Positions 9,630-19,292 of a stretch of 64,000 nucleotides of DNA are shown here, piece by piece (position 1 is the stretch's first letter; every line of letters begins with the position of its first letter). The position numbers and the translations under genes were made by a program. Origin of the DNA: Rubidibacter lacunae KORDI 51-2 (GTDB lineage Bacteria; Cyanobacteriota; Cyanobacteriia; Cyanobacteriales; Rubidibacteraceae); the NCBI RefSeq assembly GCF_000473895.1, contig NZ_ASSJ01000004.1:143502-207501 (forward strand), in the 5' to 3' direction. Under the pieces are notes generated by a model. It searched no databases, was not told where the DNA came from, and saw only the letters and a program-made list of their open reading frames with translations.

Positions 9630-10517
9630 TCAGCGAGCGGGCTGGCACTTAGGGCAGAAATGAGCCGATCGCCCCGCCAGTTTGATCCGCACGATCGTCG
9701 TCGCGCAAACGCGGCAGGGTTCGTCCTCGCGGCCGTACGTCCAAGCTTCGTGTTTGTAATTGCCGTTAACGCCGAGCAGGTTCGAAAAAGTGTTGAAGGT
9801 GGTACCGCCGCGCGCGATCGCGGTTTCCAAAACGGAGAGAATGGCAGCATGTAAGCGTTCGGTATCGGCACCAGTGAGGTCGCGCGATCTCGTGGCTGGA
9901 TGGATGCGGCTTTGGAATAGGGCTTCGTCGGCGTAGATGTTGCCGATGCCCGCCAGCAATGACTGATCGAGCAGCGCGGCTTTAATCGAACGCTCTCGCC
10001 CGCGCGATGCTGCGAGCAGATACTCCGGTGAAAACTCATCGGCAAAGGGTTCTGGACCCAGGCGCTGCAAACCGGTGATAACCGCCTCGACCGGGACGCC
10101 CGATGGCACCCACCACATGCGCCCGAAGGTGCGTGCGTCGACAAAGCGCAGCTCGCGAGCGTCGGGAAAAAACAAGCGCACGCGCACGTGCTTGCATAAC
10201 GGCTCGGACCGCGCCAACCACAGCAACTGCCCGCTCATTCGCAGGTGGACGCCCAACCAGCCTGCGGCTGACCCAGTATCTGGATGGCGAGCGGCGGGAG
10301 CGCTGGCATCTGGGCGATAGAGTCGGGCTAGCAGGTACTTTCCCCGTCGATGCCAGTCAGCAATCGCACTACCGGTCAACCCATCCAAGAATTCCTCATA
10401 CGAACCGGGGCGGGCGATCGCTCGTGGGAGCAATACGTCTCCGCCCCAAATGGGATGATGTCGGGTCAGTCGTTCGAGACCCCGACGAACGGTTTCAACC
10501 TCTGGTAACTCCGGCAC
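9630..10517 (-). CDS. mutM: Formamidopyrimidine-DNA glycosylase MutM (Fpg)
   Basis: A 295-residue bifunctional DNA glycosylase/AP lyase that removes 8-oxoguanine and formamidopyrimidines. The start MPELPEVETVRRGL provides catalytic Pro2 and Glu3. The helix-two-turn-helix region contains QSLLAGIGNIYADEALF. The C-terminal zinc finger is intact, with CRVC and CPKC separated by 16 residues. The length is slightly above the usual ~270-285 because of an insertion around residues 70-85. The psaE gene follows 37 bp upstream in coordinate order on the opposite side of the start; no shared function is implied. Confidence 0.95.
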   Translation of the reverse strand: MPELPEVETVRRGLERLTRHHPIWGGDVLLPRAIARPGSYEEFLDGLTGSAIADWHRRGKYLLARLYRPDASAPAARHPDTGSAAGWLGVHLRMSGQLLWLARSEPLCKHVRVRLFFPDARELRFVDARTFGRMWWVPSGVPVEAVITGLQRLGPEPFADEFSPEYLLAASRGRERSIKAALLDQSLLAGIGNIYADEALFQSRIHPATRSRDLTGADTERLHAAILSVLETAIARGGTTFNTFSNLLGVNGNYKHEAWTYGREDEPCRVCATTIVRIKLAGRSAHFCPKCQPAR

Positions 10518-10553
10518 GGCCGGTTAGGCTCGCCTCGATATGAACCGCGCCGT

Positions 10554-10784
10554 CTACTTCTTCTTCGCAGGAGCTGACTCGACGACTTCGAGTTCGTGCT
10601 CGGCATAGTTGTTGGTGTTGAGACCCGAAGCGCTACCGCTGAAGCCGTTGTAATTGACGCGCTCGAAACGCACGATGACCGGGTAAATAATCCCGCTCTT
10701 ATCGACCGTTGCTACGGTGCCGACATCGCCGAACCAGTAGGATTCAGGACGCAAGACCTTGACTTTATCGCCGCGTTTAACCAT
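10554..10784 (-). CDS. psaE: Photosystem I reaction centre subunit IV
   Basis: A 76-residue stromal-side PSI subunit with the SH3-like fold that helps ferredoxin docking and cyclic electron flow. The start is the ATG at 10784: [17 protein letters not shown] is the conserved PsaE N-terminus, and VGTVATVD plus [13 protein letters not shown] follow. The C-terminal tail AEHELEVVE with a Pro/Ala/Lys end is normal. The first ten or so codons and the whole upstream region occur again at 21.5 kb, so this intact copy is the one able to supply PsaE in the window. The promoter must lie in the 68 bp before it or within or upstream of the broken DUF6391 gene. Confidence 0.96.
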   Translation of the reverse strand: MVKRGDKVKVLRPESYWFGDVGTVATVDKSGIIYPVIVRFERVNYNGFSGSASGLNTNNYAEHELEVVESAPAKKK

Positions 10785-11098
10785 GAATATTGTCTCCGCT
10801 TTGCTTGTGACCGACTCCGACCGACTCGACCGGTCGCAACCTAGATTCCAGCCTACCGTCCGGTAGCTGCTCGCAGGCGATCGCATGATTTAAGTTTTGT
10901 TTCAGCGTCTCGCCACCGCAAGCGGACGAAATGCGCCGGACGCTTGCCACAATCCAAAGTTTTCCAGATCGCATCGAGTTCGAGGAGGTGCTTTATCAGC
11001 TGCGAGTCGTGCGTCGGCTGCGGCGTCCAGAAATCGAACGGAGGGACACAGGTAAGCGCTGTGGCAGTATGAATCATCGATAACACTTTGGAAGACAC
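10744..11098. repeat. Left copy of the psaE-DUF6391 junction repeat
   Basis: This stretch aligns with 21537-22325 in the same orientation. Over the ~205 bases from 10781 the two differ at about 15 positions by eye (~93% identity). The match then jumps: this copy lacks about 450 bp that are present in the other copy between roughly 21770 and 22217. It resumes through the DUF6391 start (ATCGATAAC). The left edge of homology lies inside psaE. Together with the right copy it brackets about 10.4 kb. Confidence 0.9.
10853..11077 (-). pseudogene. Internally deleted DUF6391 gene
   Basis: It starts at the ATG at 11077 that corresponds to the start of the intact copy at 22309. The first ~24 codons (FDFW near residue 12) match, then the frame jumps directly from LIKHL to LELDAIWKT, dropping about 150 residues that the intact copy has. 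The last ~37 codons match again (GKRPAHFVRLRWRDAETK). The deletion keeps the frame, so a ~74-residue peptide could still be made. The hydrophobic middle and the conserved HALEHATVW block are gone, so loss of function is likely. It lies directly upstream of psaE. Confidence 0.85.
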
Positions 11099-11184
11099 CG
11101 ATCGGGAAAAAGGTATAAGGCTGGAATCGATTCTATTCCTATGCTTCAGAGCTTATGTCTGTTTCAAGTCCCTACTGTTAAGGC

Positions 11185-12130
11185 CATCAGATCCTCCGTG
11201 CCGGCACCGTCTCACGTCAGGTCCCTCAACCCATCGCTACTGGTGCTGCGGTTGGGACCGCCGCGTCAATGACAGCAAAGCAACCCCATGGCGGGGTTGC
11301 GCACTCCCATCGAGCGGGTCGAACACAGCTTGGAAATGCGCGCCGAAGGCTTGGGCGTTCGCGTCACCGCGAGCGTTAAGTCCGTCTCGCCCACCAGCAT
11401 CATCCCGTGGGAGAAGCAATTGGCAGGCTACTGTTCGGCATGTGTTCCGGCGGTGACCGACTAAGCCGAGATCGTGGTTGAGGGCGATGAAGCTTAAACT
11501 CAGGTAGGGCAACATCGCCCTGCCAGAAAAGCCCGAGGTGGACATTGAGCCTACTGGATCGCAAGAGCCGTTAACGGATTGGTCGGCGCAAAGAATGGTT
11601 AATCGCTCAAGGGATGGGTGAGTTATGGGAATGGGCATCTCCACCGGTCTGCGTGCGACTGTTCGCCAATGGGGTGCGCCTCTATAGCCAGAGTCTCGGG
11701 GCAGTTGCCCCAATGGTTGACGCGAGCTCGGCATCCGGGAGCCGCTTATCGGAAGGTGTGGAGCGAGGGTCTGGAAGTAGTCTGTAAGGTGAAGGGGTCC
11801 CAGAGACTACCGCTACGAATTTGGTGCAAAGCCGAGCCTCTGTATCCGGTTTTCAGTGGTGCAGGGGAGGTAAATGCGAATCATCAAGAACCCTTCAATC
11901 CCATTCTGCGGTGTCAATGTAGCGCCTACCGTCGGCGGCGGAATCTTTCTGCGAAGCAAGTAGCTGGACTACGCCGCAATGTGACGGTGTGGCGATTTGT
12001 ACACAACTGGGGGTGAGTGCGTCCGTTGCTGGAGATGGGAGTTTCGCCAAAAATGAAGTTGGACTGAGCCGAGGGACCGTTCACAATCGCTGAGATGCTG
12101 AGGAAACGAGGCTTGGGATCCATCTCCCCT
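11185..12130 (+). pseudogene. Degenerate IS1-like transposase
   Basis: Pieces of one transposase appear in order over several frames. They are a zinc-ribbon tail (HRYWCCGWDRRVND), an HTH stretch (TPIERVEHSLEM, then IIPWEKQLAGYC), a catalytic start EIVVEGDEA, the block YRKVWSEGLEV with VKGSQ, and the signature NANHQEPFNPILRCQCSAYR. The C-terminal end reads EMLRKRGLGSI. I remember this order from IS1-like elements common in cyanobacteria. Frameshifts and at least four in-frame stops (for example after GDEA and RGGH) show that it is dead. No terminal inverted repeats were identified. Confidence 0.7.
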
Positions 12131-12385
12131 TTTGCGATCGTCGCAAATTAAAAAAACTGTAAAAGATTTATAAGGAATGCTTCTACCGCATTAATTCTTT
12201 TGGAAGAAATGTAGGGCACCTCGTTACATTCGCTCGAGAAATTCGCTCTAGACCGAAGGTCGGCATGGCAGCACGAGCATTTCAGCCGCCGGAAGGCCAC
12301 AATCCGGTAATTTTTCGAGGTGCTCGTTAATTGATTTCAGGAATAATTTGCAATAAGGTGAAGTGCAATCCACCCACATGCATCT

Positions 12386-13405
12386 ATGCAATCGTGTCAT
12401 TCTGTCAAAGCGAGTACACTGCTGCTGAAAGAATCACAGCCGAGGAAGCTACAGGCATCGACTGCTCCAGGTATTAGTCAAGCCGAGTTGTTGCAACTCC
12501 CTGAGCCAGGATGTTGTGGTTCGATTCGGAGGTGGCAATTACGTTCTGGGCTGGAGTTGGTGATTCATGACGTGGGATTCCGCGAAAAGGTGGTGGTTGA
12601 GCGAGATTCATCCAGCGAATCGCCTCAACTCGGCTTGAGTTTTTGTCTTTCAGGTCAAATTCGCGGCATGGTTGCTGATACACAACAATCGCACCAGTTT
12701 CAGGTGGGACAGGTTAGCCTGGGGATGGCGAATGGTGGCAAGCGACGAGTTGAATACTCTGAAAGGCAGCGGATTTTGCTTGTACACTGCCATGTCCAGC
12801 CAGAGACGATCGGTCTATTCACCCAAGAATCTATCGGGCAGTGGCCACAGGCGTTGCGAGAAGCGATCGCGGCAGGTGAAGATCGCCTCACCTACTTTCA
12901 GTCAACCCCGATGACGCCGTTGATGACTGCCACGGTGCGTCAACTGCTGCAATGTCCGTTTCAAGGGATATCACAACGGCTCTATATGGAGAGCAAAACT
13001 CTTGAACTGATGAGCCTCTACTTCGATCGGTTGTTGTCTGGCGATCGCTCACAGCAGTCGGAGAGTAATCTTAACCGCGATGAAGTCGATCGCATTTACG
13101 ACGCCCGAGATGTTTTGCTCAGCCGCATTAGTCACCCGCCCACATTAATGGAACTGGCTCATCAAGCCGGCCTTAACGATCGCAAGCTCAAAGAAGGATT
13201 CCGCAAAGTTTTTGGCACTACGGTCTTTGGCTACTTACACAACCATCGGATGCAGCAGGCGCAGCAGTTATTACTGATGCCGGAAACCACGATCGCCAGC
13301 GTCGCTCAAGCAGTAGGATACCGCAGCCCCGAAGCTTTTAGCGTCGCTTTTCGTCGCACGTTTGAGATCAGCCCAAAGGCATATCAATTAGGAAATGGAC
13401 GGTAA
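12386..13405 (+). CDS. AraC-family transcriptional regulator (PchR-like)
   Basis: A 339-residue regulator with an N-terminal ~220-residue sensing domain and a C-terminal AraC/XylS domain with two helix-turn-helices. The first HTH includes LMELAHQAGLNDRKLKEGFR and the second TTIASVAQAVGYRSPEAFS. The fold and length match PchR-type regulators, which in many bacteria including cyanobacteria sense ferric siderophores and activate the adjacent TonB-dependent receptor gene. That receptor lies 1.2 kb downstream on the same strand, separated by a dead IS5-like element. Codon use and HIP1 density are lower than in the flanking core genes, as in the rest of this island. It very probably controls the receptor locus. 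Confidence 0.88.
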   Translation: MQSCHSVKASTLLLKESQPRKLQASTAPGISQAELLQLPEPGCCGSIRRWQLRSGLELVIHDVGFREKVVVERDSSSESPQLGLSFCLSGQIRGMVADTQQSHQFQVGQVSLGMANGGKRRVEYSERQRILLVHCHVQPETIGLFTQESIGQWPQALREAIAAGEDRLTYFQSTPMTPLMTATVRQLLQCPFQGISQRLYMESKTLELMSLYFDRLLSGDRSQQSESNLNRDEVDRIYDARDVLLSRISHPPTLMELAHQAGLNDRKLKEGFRKVFGTTVFGYLHNHRMQQAQQLLLMPETTIASVAQAVGYRSPEAFSVAFRRTFEISPKAYQLGNGR

Positions 13406-13532
13406 AGGTGGATGTGCAGATAGGTGGAAGGATGCTCAATAAGACCTGAGACGGATTTTTGCCCTTCATATTATGCTTGTTGTGAAATAAATTCAGCTGA
13501 AACCACCAATTCTCGGAATCACCTTTGCTCGC

Positions 13533-14420
13533 TTAGGCTGCCATCAGATAATAGTTCCACAGCCCCGCTGCTATCAACATCGAACGGTCGTCAAATCCAG
13601 GCTGCCGATTCCGATACACCTGTGATGAGATGCCTCATCGTTTCTGTCTTGCAAAGGCATGCTCGCACCGGACTCGCCCGCTCGTCCTTGGTTCTCAACT
13701 TTCTACTACGCCGTCAGTTGTCCTCCCCTCGGTTTCTTGTGTGGAATCTCCACGTTGACGTACTCCTTCTGCAACCCCTGAAACCCCAAGTCCCCCCTTG
13801 ACTATGACCTCGTCGGGTATCCACTCCCCCCAACCCTCAGCGTTGAGGATGCTTTTGTCGTTGGCTTTGCCTGGATACGCGACGCTGAAAACCAGGATGC
13901 GGCGGTCGGATGCCATCGCTGCCAGGTGTGTGCGGGTGTGGCGTTTCTTCTTCACCGAGTAGTCCGCTCGATGCTGCTCGCGGTCTTTCGCCCGCTACAC
14001 CGGATGTTCTGTCCCCTCGAGGATGACCTGCTTCACCTCGGGAAACGCCAGGACGAATTCTTCGATACTGGTCAGTTTGCGTTTGGGCAGCGCTAGCTCG
14101 GCACCGAGAGCGTCCGCCAGCAGTGGCTTGAGACGATGCATCCAGCGATTAGCTTGAGAGCGGTCGAGGTCGAACAGGAAACCGGCTAAATCAAAGGTGG
14201 GGTAGACCTTGAAGTAGAACCAGATGAAGAACAGCTTTTCCACAACTATGCCCAAGCGCGGTTTTCGACCTGCCCCGGCTGCCCGCTGACGGGGTAAGGG
14301 CTGCGGCGAGGCCGGTCAGCTTGAGCGAGCATTTGGGCGAAGGTCACTGCCAGTTGCTCGAAGGATTTCCGGTTCAGACCAGTCAGGGCATGGAGAATGC
14401 GGTCGTTTTAGGAGCGCGTT
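13533..14420 (-). pseudogene. Decayed IS5-family transposase
   Basis: On the reverse strand the element reads, in order: HALTGLNRKSFEQLAVTFAQML, then after a frameshift VYPTFDLAGFLFDLDRSQAN, then FPEVKQVILEGTEHPV interrupted by a TAG. It continues in the same frame with KKKRHTRTHLAAM, and after further lesions reads YRNRQPGFDDRSMLIAAGLW. These blocks follow the order of IS5-group DDE transposases. At least one frameshift and two nonsense lesions kill it. It separates the AraC regulator from the TonB receptor and so lengthens that intergenic region. Confidence 0.8.
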
Positions 14421-14562
14421 GGAGAGCCAGCTTGGGCTGCCTGATTTCCTGCTTCCCAGACGCATTATCGCCTAATTCATAACAGGCTTAGTGCAAAAAG
14501 TCCGGCTGAGACAGAAAAAAAGTCCGGCTAGCGAAGAAAACAATAAGGCGTGCCCGTTATTA

Positions 14563-14610
14563 TCTGCAGACAGGCGTTAATGAGAAGCTTTCTTATTTAG
14601 CTTCTGCAGA
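14563..14610 (+). promoter_or_regulatory. Possible regulator site before the TonB receptor
   Basis: Two identical TCTGCAGA octamers start at 14563 and 14603, 40 bp apart, on either side of an imperfect palindrome AATGAGAAGCTTTCTTATT (14579-14597). The last octamer ends seven bases before the receptor ATG. Direct repeats on one helix face are what AraC/PchR-type activators commonly bind, and the palindrome has loose Fur-box character. Both readings are inference from layout; no -10 or -35 was assigned. Confidence 0.35.
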
Positions 14611-14616
14611 TTGGAT

Positions 14617-17238
14617 ATGAAGGTGAAGTGGAAGACATTGAGTGGCTGGTCGCTGCAGTTGACGGTGGGTGCGTGGTTATTGATTGGGCATGGCGCAATC
14701 GCGGCGGATGCGCCTGAGTCTAAACCGGTGCAATCTGCGGATGCGTCTATTTCAGCTGAGGAGAGATCGGGAGCGACTCATGCGTCCGTCCCAGCATCCA
14801 CTGTTGATGGCTGGCGAGCGCAAGCCGAGTTGGCTGATGTGGTCGAAATCACCAATGTTCGAATTGAGGAAACCGCTGACGGTTTGAGGCTGCAATTAGC
14901 AACAACGGGGCAATTAGCAACCCCTGAAACAAGTGTGACGGGGAATGCGGCGATCGCTGATATTCCGAACGCCGTTTTGAACTTGCCAGCGGGAGAGGAA
15001 TTGATCGTCAGCAACCCGGCTGCTGGCATAGCTTTAGTGAACATCTCCAATCTACCCGATAATCAGGTGCGGATTGCGATCACAGGCACCGATGCGCCGC
15101 CCGCAGTCGAGATCGGCTTGGGAGCGATGGGCTTAGTCGCGAATGCGATCCCTAACGATGACACAGTGCAGGTAACTGACGAAGATCTAATTCAAATTGG
15201 GGTGACAGGCCAAGTTGTGGCAGATGACTATTTCGTGCCTGATGCCAGCACTGCCACCCGCACCGCCACCCCGATTCTGGATACGCCTGCTTCGATTCAG
15301 GTGATTCCGCGAGCGGTTTTGGAAGACCAGCAGGTGACGGCTTTGGATGATGCGTTGCAGAATATCGCTGGAGCCGCTGTCACTGAAACAGAGGGGAGAG
15401 GCTTCCAGATTAATTTGCGGGGCTTTGATGGTGTTCCCGTCTTTCGCGATGGGTTTCGCTTATACAGTCCCAACGATAACGGTGACGCCGCTGGTCAGGA
15501 CTTTCCGGAAATTGCCAACGTCGAGCGCATTGAAGTATTGCGAGGACCAGCCTCGATCTTATTTGGGCAGATCGATCCGGGGGGAGCCGTCAATGTCGTT
15601 TCGAAACAGCCCCTCGACGAGCCTTTCTATGAAGTCGGGCTACAGATAGGCAGCTATGAATTTGTGCGCCCGCGGATCGATATCTCTGGCCCCCTTACAA
15701 AAGATGGCAGCCTGCTCTATCGCTTAAACGCGGTTTATCAGCATGAAGACAGCTTTCGTGATTTTGACCAAGAGACCGATCGCTTCTTCATTGGCCCCAC
15801 CCTCACCTGGCGACCTACCGATCGCACCGAGATCGATTTCCGTTTAGAGTACCTGGACGATGAGCGCCCCTTTGATACGGGTCTAGTCGCCTTTGGAGAT
15901 GGTGTAGCCGATATTCCTCGCGATCGGATCCTGGGCGAACCGGACGACCGCATTGAGAGTGAATTCTTAAGCTTGGGCTACGATTTCGAGCATCGATTCA
16001 GCGAGAATTGGACTATACGCAATGCCTTCCGGTTTCTCAAAGATAACGACGACATCAGCGCGACCCTAAGTTTTCCGTTCATTGGCGGATTGGATGAAGC
16101 GACGGGCACCCTCAACCGCGTCTTTGCCGAACAAGTCGTGTCGAATGAGACATTAGCGCTACAAACCAATGTCGTTGGCGAGTTTTCCACCTGGTCAATC
16201 GACCATACTGTGCTGATCGGGGTAGATTTAGCGCGCTATCGGCTCGAGTCGGAATCTTACACCGTCTTCTTTCCGCCCAGTGTACGGGTGCCTCTCAACA
16301 TCTTTGACCCGGTCTATGGTGCAGTACCGCGCCCCGATCGCCTCGATGAACCCACTACCAGCGAAGAAATAGATACCGACAGTTTGCAAATTTACGTGCA
16401 AGACCAGATTGAACTGGTGGACAATCTCATTCTCGTGGCGGGATTCAACTACGAAACAGTCAGTCAGACAACTACAACTTTGCGGGGGGGCAGAACCACG
16501 GAGGCAGACCTCAGCGAGGATGCGCTCAGCCCCCGGATTGGGTTGGTTTATAAACCGATTGAAAATCTCTCGCTGTACGCCAACTATGCGCGATCGTTCT
16601 TCCCTAGTGCGACGGTGACGGTGGAAGGCGACCCCCTCGAACCCGAGGAAGGCGAAGGATTTGAGGTCGGTGTGAAAACAGAATTGCTCGATCGCCGCTT
16701 GCTTGCGACGTTGGCTTACTTCAACCTCACTCGTCAAAACGTTGCCACCGCTGACCCGACAGATCCACGGTTTTCAGTTGCCACGGGCGAGCAACAAAGC
16801 CAGGGTGTTGAGTTGAACGTGATTGGCGAAATTTTGCCGGGCTGGAATGTCATCGGCTCTTATGCCTACATTGATGCCGAAATCACCGAAGACAACCAGT
16901 TCGATGTGGGCAATCGCCTGCCGGGAGTGCCAGAACATAGCGCTAGCTTGTGGACTACTTATGAGATTCAGACTGGCGACCTAGCCGGACTTGCATTTAG
17001 CCTTGGTTTCAACTGGGTTGGCGATCGCACCGGGGATTTAAACAACAGCTTCGACCTCGACAGCTACTTCTTGACCAACGCGGCGATTTCATACAAACGC
17101 GAGAATTGGCGCATTGGCCTCAATGTTCTAAATCTTTTCGATGTGAACTACATCGAAGGTACCCCCCGCACCCGTACGCGCGGTATCCAACCTGGCGACC
17201 CATTCACGGTGCTGGGCTCAATTCGTTACGAGTTTTAA
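14617..17238 (+). CDS. TonB-dependent siderophore receptor with N-terminal AMIN domain
   Basis: An 873-residue outer-membrane receptor from the ATG at 14617; an in-frame TTG two codons earlier is a weaker start. A signal peptide covers residues ~1-30. An AMIN domain (~70-165) carries the ITNVRIEETADGLRLQL pattern and is typical of cyanobacterial receptors. A plug domain (~210-350) includes DTPASIQVIPRAVLEDQQ and IEVLRGPASILFGQIDPGG. A 22-strand-type barrel follows and ends in an aromatic-terminal residue, GSIRYEF. It imports ferric siderophores, powered by TonB. The MFS gene follows after 23 bp, indicating an operon. The ligand cannot be told from sequence. Confidence 0.93.
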   Translation: MKVKWKTLSGWSLQLTVGAWLLIGHGAIAADAPESKPVQSADASISAEERSGATHASVPASTVDGWRAQAELADVVEITNVRIEETADGLRLQLATTGQLATPETSVTGNAAIADIPNAVLNLPAGEELIVSNPAAGIALVNISNLPDNQVRIAITGTDAPPAVEIGLGAMGLVANAIPNDDTVQVTDEDLIQIGVTGQVVADDYFVPDASTATRTATPILDTPASIQVIPRAVLEDQQVTALDDALQNIAGAAVTETEGRGFQINLRGFDGVPVFRDGFRLYSPNDNGDAAGQDFPEIANVERIEVLRGPASILFGQIDPGGAVNVVSKQPLDEPFYEVGLQIGSYEFVRPRIDISGPLTKDGSLLYRLNAVYQHEDSFRDFDQETDRFFIGPTLTWRPTDRTEIDFRLEYLDDERPFDTGLVAFGDGVADIPRDRILGEPDDRIESEFLSLGYDFEHRFSENWTIRNAFRFLKDNDDISATLSFPFIGGLDEATGTLNRVFAEQVVSNETLALQTNVVGEFSTWSIDHTVLIGVDLARYRLESESYTVFFPPSVRVPLNIFDPVYGAVPRPDRLDEPTTSEEIDTDSLQIYVQDQIELVDNLILVAGFNYETVSQTTTTLRGGRTTEADLSEDALSPRIGLVYKPIENLSLYANYARSFFPSATVTVEGDPLEPEEGEGFEVGVKTELLDRRLLATLAYFNLTRQNVATADPTDPRFSVATGEQQSQGVELNVIGEILPGWNVIGSYAYIDAEITEDNQFDVGNRLPGVPEHSASLWTTYEIQTGDLAGLAFSLGFNWVGDRTGDLNNSFDLDSYFLTNAAISYKRENWRIGLNVLNLFDVNYIEGTPRTRTRGIQPGDPFTVLGSIRYEF

Positions 17239-17261
17239 ATCGAACCTTCAACTTCCCACTC

Positions 17262-18551
17262 ATGACTCCAGCTATTCAACCGCGATCGCAAGCACAGCAG
17301 AAGTTGAGCCCCGCGTTCAAGTTCGTCTTGTTAGGCAGCCTTTACACGTCACAGTTTCTGCCGTCGGCATTTTTCTTTCAGGCTTTGCCCATTTTCTTAC
17401 GGCAGCAGGGGGCCTCACTGCAAGTAATTGGCCTATTGGGCTTGCTGACACTGCCGTGGATGCTGAAGTTTCTTTGGGCTCCTCTAGTAGATCGCTACGG
17501 TTCTCGTCGCTGGGGTCACTACAAATCTTGGATAGTCGTCACCCAACTCTTATTGGCCCCGATCTTGATTAGCTGCGCGTCAATGGATGCCGCCGATAAT
17601 ACTTTGCGATTATTCCAGGGGGTATTTGTCGTCGTGACCCTGGCCGCCACCCAGGATATTGCCACCGATGCCCTGGCGGTGAGATTGCTGGCACCCCATG
17701 AGCTGGGCTGGGGTAACGGCATTCAAAGTGCGGGCAGGGCCATGGGCGGCATCCTGGGAGGGGGCGTCATGCTGCTGGTGTTGAATCAGCTGGGCTGGCA
17801 GGGAAGCGTCTGGATACTAGTGGCAGGAGTGTTGCTGGCCCTGGTGCCGCTGTTCTTTTATCGAGAACCGGGCCGGAGGGCAGACCGTGATGAGGAAACA
17901 GGATCTGATGGAGTGGCACGAGAGATCGCGAACTATGCCGAGACACTGCTGAGCTTTGTGCGGCAATCAGGTGCCCTGCTGTGGCTATTTTTCATCTTGC
18001 TTTATGTCACGGGCAGCAGCATGGCCGCCACAATGTTTCGTCCCCTGCTGGTGGATCTGGGCCTTTCCATGGCTGACATTGGTTGGATGACCGGCATCGT
18101 CGGATCGGGGGCCGCCATCGTCGGGTCCTTGCTGGCTGGGGGGCTAATTCATCCCCTGGGTTACAAGCGATCGCTGATTGTATTCGGCATCCTGCAGGCG
18201 ATCGCAGTAATTGCGCTGATTCTACCCGCGATGGGCGTCCGCGATCCGGTAGTGCTCTATGGCGTCAGTACTGGGGAAGTGTTTGCCCGCAGTCTGGCCA
18301 ATACCGCTCTGTTCACCGTGATGATGGTCAAAAGCCGTCGCGAAACAGCAGGCAGCGACTACACCCTGCAATCGTCGGTTTTCATTATTGGGCATCACGT
18401 CGGTGTGCCTGCCCTGAGTGGCTTTATTGCAACGGCGATGGGGTACACCAGCGTTTTTCTCATAGGCCTTGTAATTTGCCTGGTGAGTGCTTGGCTGGCG
18501 ACTCAGGTCGTTAGCAGATCGGACTCAAAACACGGAATTGAGCCCTCCTGA
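17262..18551 (+). CDS. MFS transporter of the AmpG/siderophore-uptake type
   Basis: 429 residues from the ATG at 17262 with about twelve hydrophobic segments. The N-terminal half contains FFFQALPIFLRQQGASLQV and the loop WAPLVDRYGSRRWGHYKSWI, the MFS motif-A region of AmpG-like permeases. Such transporters often sit beside TonB-dependent receptors and move siderophores or their degradation products across the inner membrane. The 23 bp gap after the receptor supports co-transcription and a shared substrate. I favour inner-membrane uptake of the imported siderophore, since no ABC transporter is in the locus, but export cannot be excluded. Confidence 0.85.
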   Translation: MTPAIQPRSQAQQKLSPAFKFVLLGSLYTSQFLPSAFFFQALPIFLRQQGASLQVIGLLGLLTLPWMLKFLWAPLVDRYGSRRWGHYKSWIVVTQLLLAPILISCASMDAADNTLRLFQGVFVVVTLAATQDIATDALAVRLLAPHELGWGNGIQSAGRAMGGILGGGVMLLVLNQLGWQGSVWILVAGVLLALVPLFFYREPGRRADRDEETGSDGVAREIANYAETLLSFVRQSGALLWLFFILLYVTGSSMAATMFRPLLVDLGLSMADIGWMTGIVGSGAAIVGSLLAGGLIHPLGYKRSLIVFGILQAIAVIALILPAMGVRDPVVLYGVSTGEVFARSLANTALFTVMMVKSRRETAGSDYTLQSSVFIIGHHVGVPALSGFIATAMGYTSVFLIGLVICLVSAWLATQVVSRSDSKHGIEPS

Positions 18552-18766
18552 GATGCGGGACAAACGCATATTGGAATCTTGTAGCGATATCCACAATAAA
18601 CGCGGCTCGATCTGGGTTTGTTGTGAACGCAAGGCTGAGTTCTGGCTCTCTGAGAATCTTATTCTATCGCGAAGTGAAATTAGCATGTTTTTGCCCTGCA
18701 AACGGGTTGGCGTGGCCGATACCTCAACTCTAATTCTGACGGATTTTGCCACAGCGAACTGCCTCT

Positions 18767-18937
18767 ATGGATTCGAAGATGCGGCGGCCCGAGCCCCAAC
18801 ACAACAGCCAAACACAACAGCCAAAATTGAGCGATCGCATCTCGGACTGGCTGACCGGTCTTCACCAATCTGATGCTGAGGGCACCTTCTTTATTGTTTT
18901 CACGGGATTTACAGTGGTTGGATACAAACCCGCTTAA
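18767..18937 (+). CDS. Possible 56-residue protein upstream of DUF2470 gene
   Basis: A short open frame in the 400 bp between the MFS and DUF2470 genes, ending 16 bp before the latter. The N-terminus is polar (many Gln), and the C-terminus has a hydrophobic FFIVFTGFTVVGY stretch. There is no convincing ribosome site and no family I recognise. It may be a small membrane-associated protein of the iron locus or a chance frame; I lean slightly to chance. Confidence 0.25.
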   Translation: MDSKMRRPEPQHNSQTQQPKLSDRISDWLTGLHQSDAEGTFFIVFTGFTVVGYKPA

Positions 18938-18953
18938 TTGGAGATGGAATATT

Positions 18954-19292
18954 ATGGCAACTCAGCGTTCAAACAAGGGCAATGGCGCGCCGCTGACCGA
19001 TAAGCTGCTAACTGCGATCGCCAACCATCTGAACCAAGAACATCGCGACGATCTACTCGCCTTTGCCCAAGCCGCCAACTTGGACTGGGCCGAACAAGCC
19101 CAGGTCCTCACTCTAGATACCGCCGGGGTGAATTTGGAAGTTGTCGGCAAGGGCGAGGTACAGCACCTTCGCATTGACTTCCCGGAACCAGCAAATGGTG
19201 TGCTGGCGTTTAAGCGATCTTTTGGAGTACTCATTGCCAAAAGCCGCGCCCAGTTAGGACTGCCAACACTAGAAGATAGCCACGAGCCTTAG
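18954..19292 (+). CDS. DUF2470 domain protein
   Basis: A 112-residue protein from the ATG at 18954, with GGAGA about ten bases upstream. The DUF2470 signature is clear: AIANHLNQEHRDDLLAFAQ near the N-terminus and HLRIDFPEPANGVLAFKRSF later. DUF2470 is related to the C-terminal part of HugZ/HutZ haem-iron utilisation proteins and to split-barrel flavin-binding proteins. In cyanobacteria stand-alone copies often lie in iron-uptake loci. Its position between the siderophore transporter and TonB fits a role in haem or iron handling in the cytoplasm, but the activity is unknown. Confidence 0.85.
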   Translation: MATQRSNKGNGAPLTDKLLTAIANHLNQEHRDDLLAFAQAANLDWAEQAQVLTLDTAGVNLEVVGKGEVQHLRIDFPEPANGVLAFKRSFGVLIAKSRAQLGLPTLEDSHEP

